Origin: Sedimentisphaerales bacterium
GTDB taxonomy: Bacteria > Planctomycetota > Phycisphaerae > Sedimentisphaerales > SG8-4
Direction: 5' to 3'
Length of the DNA stretch: 14,258 nt
Assembly (NCBI GenBank): GCA_016932895.1
Contig: JAFGCA010000077.1
Location: 1-14,258, forward strand
Shown: positions 7,645 to 13,394 of the stretch, in pieces
Numbering within the stretch: position 1 is the first letter of the stretch
Layout: every line of letters begins with the position of its first letter
Position numbers and translations under genes: made by a program
The notes under the pieces: generated by a model
The model's input: only the letters and a program-made list of their open reading frames with translations
Told to the model about the DNA's origin: nothing
The model's database searches: none

Positions 7645-7672
7645 TTGCTTTTTCGGGAGAAAACGCTATAAG
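7645..7672 (+). promoter_or_regulatory. Candidate sigma-70-type promoter of the DUF5060 glycosidase
   Basis: TTGCTT (7645-7650) is followed after 16 nt by TATAAG (7667-7672), five of six bases of the -10 consensus. Transcription would begin near 7679, leaving a leader of about 75 nt. The -35 overlaps a small A/T-rich palindrome (7638-7653). The repeat at 7533-7615 ends 29 nt upstream of the -35. Confidence 0.5.
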
Positions 7673-7753
7673 GTGAGTGTAGTTCGTCATTTCGGTCGTT
7701 CCGTGAAGCGGGGAACACGGAGGTTTGGGCTTGCTGTTAAGGAGGACGCAGGC

Positions 7754-9421
7754 ATGTCGGGTAGAGTGCACATCCTGATGATCTCATGTATTTTGGTCTG
7801 CGCGGCGGGAGGCGCCGGCGCCGTCGGGCAGCCGCCGATCGTACCGCCGCCGGGGCAGACGCAACTGAACGAAGCGTACTACTATTCCACGATCGGCCAG
7901 GAGATGGCCCAGCAGGCCAAGCTCCGCCAGGCGGAGGCGGCGGTCCCTGCAAAGGTGGGGCGGTGGGGCCGTTTCGAAACGTCGCTGGTCAACCAGGGCG
8001 AATATGCCGATCCCTACACGGACGTCACGCTCGGTGTCACCTGCGAAGGGCCGGACGGCGAAAGCGTCGAGTTCCGGGGCTTCTACGACGGCAACGACAC
8101 CTGGCGGATTCGGTTCATGCCGGACCGGGTGGGCACGTGGCGCTACGAGGCGAGTTTTTCCGACGGCTCCGTCGGCCGCAAGGGCACGTTCGAGTGTGTG
8201 CCTTCGGAGATTCCGGGCATGCTCTCGGGGTACAAGCCGAATCCGATCTGGTTCGCCTACGCAGGCGAAAAGCCCGTGGTGATTCGCAGCTTCCACGTCG
8301 GGGACCGCTTCTTCGCCGACGCCGACAACTCCGTTACGGGTGACACATGGAGCCCGGCGCGGCGCAAGGCCTTCCTCGACTGGGCTCAGGCGCAGGGTTA
8401 CAACATGCTGTCGGTGGCCAGTTGTTATCTCAATCGCGACAGCGGGGGGCGAGGCAAAGGCTGGAATACTCCCGACCTGTGGGACGCCAAGCGGCAAAGG
8501 CCCAACCCGCGCGAATATCAACGCATGGAGCGCGTTCTGGACGACTTATCGGCGCGACGGATCGTGGTCTACCCGTTCGCCGGTTTCTTCGGGCGCGATT
8601 CAGATTTCCCGAAAGACAAAGGCCAGCAGGACCTCTACCTCCGCTATACACTGGCGCGCCTGGGGGCGTACTGGAACGTGCTGCTGATGGTGGGCGGGCC
8701 CGAGCCTACGCTCAAGGGCAAGCCTTACCTGGGCGAGGACGAGATTCATCGGATCGGTCGCAAGGTCGAGTCGCTGGATATCTACGGACATCTCCTCTCG
8801 GTCCACAATCCCACCGGTGACGACGCGTTTCGGGAAGCGGAGTGGACCTCTTACGGCGTCCTCCAGGGGCCCAAGACTGTCAGACGCCGGAAGCTCAGCC
8901 GGGGTCTGCTGCAAAACCACCACGAAGCCAGGCCGCTCTATGCCCAGGAAACGCTCTGGCCGGGCAATATCTATCATCCCCGGTACGACACCGACGATAT
9001 TCGCAAGAACGCCTATGTAATGATGATGTCGGCGGCCGCGGTCAACTTCGCCGACATGAGCGGCAACTCCTCCTCGGGTTTCAGCGGAACGCTCGATCTC
9101 GACCGGAAGATCCAGCAACGCCACGATGTCATCAAGAAGGTCTGGGACTTCTTCGAGAAGGTTCCTTTCCACCGCATGAAGCCCCGCCAGGACTTGGTCG
9201 ACAAGGGCTACTGCCTGGCCGACGAGGGCAAGGAGTACCTGGTCTACCTGGAGCGGTCCCACACCGTCAGCGTCAAGATCGACGGCGGCCCGTGCAAAGT
9301 CACCTGGATCAACGCCCAGGACACAACCGACCGGCGCGACGACGGCTCAACGGAATCGGGCCAGGACCTCAAGCCTCCCGCCGGCGCCGACGATTGGCTC
9401 CTGCACCTGACCCACAGCTAA
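7754..9421 (+). CDS. Secreted DUF5060/DUF4038-type glycoside hydrolase-like protein
   Basis: The 555-residue protein starts at an ATG with a near-perfect Shine-Dalgarno (AAGGAGG, 7739-7745, 8-nt spacing). It has a signal peptide (about 6-24), a Pro-rich linker and short helix (26-66), and a DUF5060-like beta domain (68-148, with EFRGFYDGNDTWRIRFMPD and VGTWRYEA). A TIM-barrel region (about 160-470) and a C-terminal beta domain (about 480-555) follow. Candidate catalytic acids are E317 in LMVGGPEPT, at the place where related enzymes usually carry an acid in a G(N/G)E context, and E399 in YAQETLWPG. It has the same architecture as the glycosidase at 2625-4289 but is clearly divergent in sequence. 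It most likely cleaves a plant or algal glycan outside the cytoplasm; the exact linkage cannot be told. Its stop codon overlaps the stop of the opposing small membrane gene. Confidence 0.85.
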   Translation: MSGRVHILMISCILVCAAGGAGAVGQPPIVPPPGQTQLNEAYYYSTIGQEMAQQAKLRQAEAAVPAKVGRWGRFETSLVNQGEYADPYTDVTLGVTCEGPDGESVEFRGFYDGNDTWRIRFMPDRVGTWRYEASFSDGSVGRKGTFECVPSEIPGMLSGYKPNPIWFAYAGEKPVVIRSFHVGDRFFADADNSVTGDTWSPARRKAFLDWAQAQGYNMLSVASCYLNRDSGGRGKGWNTPDLWDAKRQRPNPREYQRMERVLDDLSARRIVVYPFAGFFGRDSDFPKDKGQQDLYLRYTLARLGAYWNVLLMVGGPEPTLKGKPYLGEDEIHRIGRKVESLDIYGHLLSVHNPTGDDAFREAEWTSYGVLQGPKTVRRRKLSRGLLQNHHEARPLYAQETLWPGNIYHPRYDTDDIRKNAYVMMMSAAAVNFADMSGNSSSGFSGTLDLDRKIQQRHDVIKKVWDFFEKVPFHRMKPRQDLVDKGYCLADEGKEYLVYLERSHTVSVKIDGGPCKVTWINAQDTTDRRDDGSTESGQDLKPPAGADDWLLHLTHS

Positions 9422-9657
9422 AACACGTATTTCACCAACAGCGTCACGCCTACAGACGACAGAAAGGCCAGGGCGGTCTTCGCGTGGCTAGAGGTGTCTT
9501 TCAGCAATTTGAAGCGGGCTATGGCGAGAATCAACGCGCCATAGATGATTGCCATCATCACCGCCGCAGTTATATGAGAAATGAAATCGGGGGGAGTGAT
9601 GATGGTTGCTACGATCAGGAACGATATCCACAAGACGATCAGTTTCCATATGCTCAT
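9418..9657 (-). CDS. Small membrane protein, 79 residues, TatC-tail-like motif
   Basis: From the ATG at 9657 (GGAGAG about eight bases upstream) this gives a 79-residue protein with three hydrophobic segments at about 4-20, 27-47 and 62-78. The run ATIITPPDFISHITAAV around residues 17-33 resembles the TPPD loop and following helix near the C-terminus of TatC, the twin-arginine translocase subunit. The protein is far too short to be TatC, so this may be chance or a fragment. An in-frame upstream start at 9792 would overlap the neighbour's end and adds Arg-rich sequence without a membrane character, so I reject it. The gene lies 65 nt after the GH117-like gene on the same strand and may be cotranscribed. 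It overlaps the opposing glycosidase by 4 nt. Function unknown. Confidence 0.65.
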   Translation of the reverse strand: MSIWKLIVLWISFLIVATIITPPDFISHITAAVMMAIIYGALILAIARFKLLKDTSSHAKTALAFLSSVGVTLLVKYVF

Positions 9658-9722
9658 GATTTGTCTCTCCGCACAATGGGATCGGTTACGCCCGCTCGCT
9701 ACGGGCTGAATGTACACTCTTG

Positions 9723-10751
9723 TCACCACGTACAATCGAATCGTTCGAGGAAGGGCAGATACCCTTTCTTGTATCCGATGTGAATGCCCCACTCGATCAT
9801 CGCGCCTTTTCCGCTTTCGGTGAAGGCCTCAGGCCGATACGCGCCCGGCGCGCGGGGGACCGCCTCCAGGTCCCGCATCTTCGAGAAGTTCAGACCATCG
9901 GGGGCATATTGCAGCGTTTTGCGGATGCCCTCCGGTCCGATGTTCAGCATGGCGACGACGCCGGTGCCGAAAGGCCAGACCAGCACCTCATGGCCGCCCT
10001 GGATGATGGGGAGAAAGCTGTGCTTTCTGTACGGTCCTTCCGGTTCTTCCGCGATGGCGACGCCCATTTTCGTGTTGGCGGGCGTATTGTCCCACTGTCT
10101 GCCCTTGTAGTACAGCCAGTACTTGCCCTCGCGGACGATCAGGCAGGCATCATCGACGCGCATGCTGTCGAAGTGGTTGGGGTTCTCGCTGCACTGCAAC
10201 ACCGGATTGGCTGCCAGCTTCTTCCAGGGACCGTCGGGCGAGTCCGCCACAGCGATGCCGATCGCGCTCTTGGTCACCTTGTTGCCCTTGTTGTTGAAGG
10301 GCTTCGGCACGGCCGTATAGAAGAGCCAGTACTTCTCGTTGGCCACGAGGATGTTCGGCGTAAAGACGCTCTGGGCGTCCCAACTGCCCTCAGGCCCGCG
10401 CGGCAAAGCTTCGCCTTTTTCGACCCAGGTATGTCCGTCCGTCGACGTCGCGTACCAGACCGTGGCGTCGTAGCCGTGCGAGACATGGCTCTTGGTGTAC
10501 CAGACGTAGTAGGTATCACGAACCTTGATGATATCGCTCGGATCACGGCGCATCACCCCTTGCTCGGGGCCAAGACCTTCGGCGGGACAATAACGCACGT
10601 GCATGCGTCGATTTTCGCCGTGAGTGTCAATCGGGACCCGAATCTCGCGTCCTTTCTCCGTCGCAGGAGTGCTGCGCGCCAGCGCACTTCCGTATCCCGC
10701 CAGAGAAACCCACGTGCCGATCCCGACCATTATGACCGCCAGTCGTTTCAT
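9723..10751 (-). CDS. Secreted GH117-like (GH43-type beta-propeller) glycosidase
   Basis: The 342-residue protein starts at an ATG with GGAGG seven bases upstream and has a signal peptide (about 3-25). The rest is a five-bladed beta-propeller of the GH43/GH117 type. Features that recall GH117, the 3,6-anhydro-L-galactosidase family, are RDPSDIIKVRDTYYVWYTK (69-87, candidate base D70), SVFTPNILV (128-136), DDACLIVREGKYWLYYKG (200-217, candidate acid D200 or D201), MGVAIAEEPEGPY (229-241) and GGHEVLVWPF (252-261), where H254 matches the His that serves as general acid in GH117. Characterised members remove anhydrogalactose from agar oligosaccharides; this branch may act on another sugar. The dispersed repeat copy at 10875-10957 ends 123 nt upstream of its start. 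Confidence 0.8.
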   Translation of the reverse strand: MKRLAVIMVGIGTWVSLAGYGSALARSTPATEKGREIRVPIDTHGENRRMHVRYCPAEGLGPEQGVMRRDPSDIIKVRDTYYVWYTKSHVSHGYDATVWYATSTDGHTWVEKGEALPRGPEGSWDAQSVFTPNILVANEKYWLFYTAVPKPFNNKGNKVTKSAIGIAVADSPDGPWKKLAANPVLQCSENPNHFDSMRVDDACLIVREGKYWLYYKGRQWDNTPANTKMGVAIAEEPEGPYRKHSFLPIIQGGHEVLVWPFGTGVVAMLNIGPEGIRKTLQYAPDGLNFSKMRDLEAVPRAPGAYRPEAFTESGKGAMIEWGIHIGYKKGYLPFLERFDCTW

Positions 10752-10874
10752 TCCGTGCCTCCATCATCCACTCGCCGCAACTTCATCTTGATCTCCAACG
10801 TCGCCTCTTTCAATGCTCTTCCGCCATCCTAACCCGAATGGATCCATAATGGAAGGGCAAACCGAGCAGCCGTG

Positions 10875-10957
10875 TCTGTGCAATCTTTGGGCCATCATTG
10901 TTTTGGACCCTGGATAGCTACGGGTGGCAGCGTCAAGTCCGAAGGACTTGGCGATGG
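10875..10957 (-). repeat. Dispersed repeat, copy 2 (about 83 bp, central hairpin)
   Basis: On the minus strand this aligns with copy 1 (7533-7615) over its full length with eight mismatches. The hairpin CAAGTCC-gaa-GGACTTG (10934-10950) is intact and the only change inside it is in the loop. It lies upstream of the GH117-like gene in the gene's direction, as copy 1 does for its own glycosidase gene. The surrounding gap (10752-11096, 345 nt) otherwise contains copy 3 and no supportable gene. Confidence 0.8.
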
Positions 10958-11004
10958 CGCAACGCCCGGGATTCGTATAGCGCCACACGCAGGAGACAAG
11001 TCCC

Positions 11005-11040
11005 CCATCGCCAAGCTGACGCTTGACCCTGCCACCCGCA
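11005..11040 (+). repeat. Dispersed repeat, copy 3 (decayed core)
   Basis: CCATCGCCAAG followed by CTTGACCCTGCCACCCG matches the core of copy 1 in the same orientation and is inverted relative to copy 2. The hairpin differs in sequence (CAAGC-tgac-GCTTG instead of CAAGTCC/GGACTTG) but stays paired. Similarity fades out in the following ten or so bases (GGGGT). Copies 2 and 3 together can form a long stem: 10921-10957 with 11005-11038, with a 47-nt loop. Confidence 0.65.
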
Positions 11041-11096
11041 TGCCGGGGTGCTTTCGGAGACACGTTCAGCGGGCGGCCGGTGTCGCTGCGTAACTG

Positions 11097-11366
11097 TTAC
11101 AGGGGTACGCCGATGATCTTCCCGAGCAGCCACAGTTCCAATCGAATGAGTCCTATCGGGAGCAGGAGCCAGATAGTCAGTTTCGACTCCGCGTAGATGT
11201 CGTCCCAATATTCGCGATCGAGCAGCGACCACAGTTCCGGCTTGATCCAGAAGACAATCGCCTCTCGAAAACCATCCCAGTCGCCGAACAGAACCCATGC
11301 CCAGACGAAGTATACCGGACTGTTGATAAGGAACATCAGTAACCATATTTGCAGCAAGTCTGGCAT
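11097..11366 (-). CDS. Small membrane protein, 89 residues, unknown function
   Basis: The protein has two hydrophobic helices (about 6-27 and 63-85) separated by an acidic, Trp-rich stretch containing GDWDGFREAIVFW and LLDREYWDDIY. Trp content is very high (ten or so), mostly near membrane edges. I recognise no family. It starts 31 nt after the stop of the 133-residue membrane gene on the same strand, so the two are probably one operon; its own Shine-Dalgarno (AAGAGA) is weak. The intact frame and membrane pattern support a real gene. Confidence 0.65.
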   Translation of the reverse strand: MPDLLQIWLLMFLINSPVYFVWAWVLFGDWDGFREAIVFWIKPELWSLLDREYWDDIYAESKLTIWLLLPIGLIRLELWLLGKIIGVPL

Positions 11367-11397
11367 TTGGAGTCTCTTATGGGTAACAGCCGGTCGC

Positions 11398-11799
11398 CTA
11401 TAGGTCGGCGGAGCCGTCTGCGGCGGGAACGCCGTGTTCTCTATCCTTCAGTTCATCGTAAAACTTGAGCATGAGCTCATCGGATCGCTCCCCGAAAAGT
11501 ATCAGAGGGATAGACGAGAATATGGCGTACACGAAAAACCCAAGGAGTGTCCCGGTAGCGAGGCCGGCGGCGAAGAACAACGCGTCCATCTCGGAGACCG
11601 TGACGATCTTGCCAATCGCGCAGATCGTGTTTCCCGCGCTCAGCCATACGACCATTGTCGCCGCGAGGAGACAAAGCAAGACAATGCGGGCTTTTCGCAT
11701 GGACCTCTGCTTTTTCCGAATGCGCTCGACGTATTGCTCGTCGGTTCGCAGTCTTGCACGCCACCACGCTTTCGCTCTCGCCCCAATGCCTTCCGCCAT
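11398..11799 (-). CDS. Membrane protein, 133 residues, unknown function
   Basis: A basic N-terminal segment of about 36 residues (rich in Arg and Lys, with RIRKKQRSMRKAR) comes first. A hydrophobic helix (37-56), a short loop with a Cys, a longer Gly/Ala-rich hydrophobic region (about 72-102) and an acidic cytoplasmic tail (LMLKFYDELKDREHG) follow. Positive charge before the first helix predicts the N-terminus inside. AAAGGA about nine bases upstream supports the ATG at 11799. It is the first gene of a likely two-gene operon with the 89-residue membrane protein. I do not recognise a family. Confidence 0.7.
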   Translation of the reverse strand: MAEGIGARAKAWWRARLRTDEQYVERIRKKQRSMRKARIVLLCLLAATMVVWLSAGNTICAIGKIVTVSEMDALFFAAGLATGTLLGFFVYAIFSSIPLILFGERSDELMLKFYDELKDREHGVPAADGSADL

Positions 11800-11952
11800 T
11801 GTCGCCGTCCTTTCCCCCCTGTTTGTATCTTACCGACTGCCGTCATCCGCAGCCGCGCCATGCTGCCGACCCTTCGTCTACAGAAACAGACGCATCACGC
11901 GGCCGGATAATCACGATTGCCACGTCGGATACCTGCAGTGTCTCTCTCCCGC

Positions 11953-11981
11953 ATTATAAACCCCGATATTCGTGCAGACAA
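11953..11981 (-). promoter_or_regulatory. Candidate promoter of the two small membrane genes
   Basis: On the minus strand TTGTCT (11976-11981, four of six) is followed after 17 nt by a perfect TATAAT (11953-11958). Transcription would begin near 11946, leaving a leader of about 147 nt before the ATG at 11799. The element overlaps the hairpin at 11961-11994. Confidence 0.45.
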
Positions 11982-11994
11982 GAGATTGTCGGGG
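11961..11994 (-). terminator. Likely intrinsic terminator of the FGGY kinase operon
   Basis: The arms 11961-11968 and 11987-11994 form an 8-bp stem (CCCCGA plus one wobble and one A-U pair) with an 18-nt loop. On the minus strand the stem is followed at once by TTTATAAT. It begins 26 nt after the kinase stop at 12021. The tail is only partly U-rich, so efficiency may be modest. The remaining 11800-11952 shows no gene. Confidence 0.5.
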
Positions 11995-12020
11995 ATTCTG
12001 TGGCGTGGTTGGGCGTGCGT

Positions 12021-13364
12021 TCAGGGGTTTTGGAGGTGGAGGCGGGCGAGGAGGGCGGCTCCTTTTACGGAGGATTCTTCCTCGTGGATGTAGCGGCCAG
12101 GGCGCATCCAGGTTTGCTTGGCGCGGATCAGGGCGTCGCTGGCGGCGCCTCCTGTGACGTGGATCACGTCTCTCAGGGGGACGTTTCGCTCGATCTCGTC
12201 GAGGTGGGCCTTCTGGTAGGTGCAGAGGCGTCGTACGACCGCGGCCAGAATTTCCTCGCGTCCGGTCGCCTGCGTCAGGCCGTGAAGCTCGGCCTTGAGA
12301 GGCTCCAGCGAATAGCGCGAGCCCATGAGGTAGGGGACGTAGGTCACGTCGCTGTCGCGCTGGAGCCAGGTCTCCACGGCGTGGGGCAGGAAGGCGTTGT
12401 AGAATTCCTCGTCGGGCATCTCGCAGCAGAAAAGATGCTTGAACCATTCGAGGGCTTTGCCGCCGGCGTTCATGACGTGCAGCGTCAGCCAGCGGTTGGC
12501 CACGACGTGGGCGCGGATGTTGTAATTGCGCGAGGGCAGGCACTTGGGCAGGCAGACGAGATTGATCTCGCAGGTGCCGTTGACGTTGATGATGTCGCCC
12601 GGCTCCTTGATGCCTACGGAATAGGCGGCCAGGACGGCGTCGTTTCCGCCGATGAGCACGGCCGGTTCCTTCCGGAGCCCCAGCTCAGCGGCAAGGGAAG
12701 CGCGGACTCTGCCGATGCTTTGGCTGGCGGGCACGAGGTCGGGCAGCCGGTCGAGCGACAGGTCGAATGTGTGGGCGATTTCCTCGTTCCACGTGCAGTC
12801 GTTGCGGACCGTGTTGTAGAGCGCCGTCAGCGAAGCCGATGAGGGATCGATGGCAAAGGCACCGGTGAGCCAGTGGGCGAAATAGGTATTGGAGTGGCCG
12901 AACTTGCAGGTCTTGCGGAAGACGTCGGGGACGTTGTCCCGGAGCCAGAGGATGCTGGCGAGCGAGCAGCCGCCGGCGACCGGCATGTTGGCCGTGGTTG
13001 CGAGCAGATGCTCCAGGCCGACGGTGTCGATGATGGCTTGGGCCTGCCGGCGGGAGCGCTGGTCGAGCATGAGGATGGCGGGATAGAGGGCGTTGCCGTC
13101 TGCGTCCATGGCGGTCAGACCGGGCGTGGTGCCCGACAGCGAGATGATGTCCACCTCGGCGGTGAGATTCTCCAGGGCGCGGCAGCCCGCGACGAACGCC
13201 TGGCGCCACTTGTCCTGCTCGATGTCGCCCCAGAGCCCGTCGTGGGTGATGCAGACCTCATATCCCTGAGAGAACGCGCGGACCGGTTCAAGCTCGTCGT
13301 CGCGCAGGCGGAACGCGCCCATCTTCATGCTCGTGGTGCCGATGTCCACTCCGAGGATCAGCAT
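12021..13364 (-). CDS. FGGY family carbohydrate kinase (xylulokinase-like)
   Basis: The 447-residue cytoplasmic protein shows the ASKHA/FGGY plan. An N-terminal ATP phosphate-1 motif (GVDIGTTSMKMG, 5-16), DQR (101-103), the GGND segment with the likely catalytic base D242, the NGTCE segment (262-266), VTGGAASD (403-410) and a C-terminal SSVKGAALLA (431-440) are visible. It phosphorylates a sugar or sugar alcohol with ATP; the substrate is not readable. It is a little shorter than typical xylulokinases (about 490-500). A TTG at 13382 could start six codons earlier, but the ATG at 13364 has AAGGAG nine bases upstream, inside that extension, and begins directly with the beta strand of the fold, so I chose it. 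It follows the DapA-family gene by 30 nt in one operon, and a probable terminator lies just after it. Confidence 0.9.
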   Translation of the reverse strand: MLILGVDIGTTSMKMGAFRLRDDELEPVRAFSQGYEVCITHDGLWGDIEQDKWRQAFVAGCRALENLTAEVDIISLSGTTPGLTAMDADGNALYPAILMLDQRSRRQAQAIIDTVGLEHLLATTANMPVAGGCSLASILWLRDNVPDVFRKTCKFGHSNTYFAHWLTGAFAIDPSSASLTALYNTVRNDCTWNEEIAHTFDLSLDRLPDLVPASQSIGRVRASLAAELGLRKEPAVLIGGNDAVLAAYSVGIKEPGDIINVNGTCEINLVCLPKCLPSRNYNIRAHVVANRWLTLHVMNAGGKALEWFKHLFCCEMPDEEFYNAFLPHAVETWLQRDSDVTYVPYLMGSRYSLEPLKAELHGLTQATGREEILAAVVRRLCTYQKAHLDEIERNVPLRDVIHVTGGAASDALIRAKQTWMRPGRYIHEEESSVKGAALLARLHLQNP

Positions 13365-13373
13365 GGTTGACGT

Positions 13374-13379
13374 CTCCTT
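13374..13379 (-). promoter_or_regulatory. Shine-Dalgarno that fixes the FGGY kinase start
   Basis: On the minus strand AAGGAG lies nine bases before the ATG at 13364. It rules out the TTG at 13380-13382 as the main start. Confidence 0.65.
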
Positions 13380-13394
13380 CAAGGGCGGGGGCGT

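Noticed and set aside
7638..7653. A/T-rich palindrome AAAAAGC-TT-GCTTTTT as a terminator
   Set aside because: The stem is nearly all A-U with a very short loop, and it overlaps a promoter -35 element. No gene needing a terminator ends there.
6035..7753. Long N-terminal extension of the + strand glycosidase frame
   Set aside because: The frame is open back to 6035, but that part is antisense to the channel gene and then crosses a repeat. A signal peptide and a strong Shine-Dalgarno place the start at 7754.
7322..7771. N-terminal extension of the channel frame on the minus strand
   Set aside because: It passes through the dispersed repeat and reads as low-quality Arg/Pro-rich sequence. Starting at 7321 gives the 415-residue length of YbdG.
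10764..11063. Possible 99-residue minus-strand gene
   Set aside because: It reads through repeat copy 2. The similarity of its product to a frame in copy 1 comes from the DNA repeat, not from a conserved protein.
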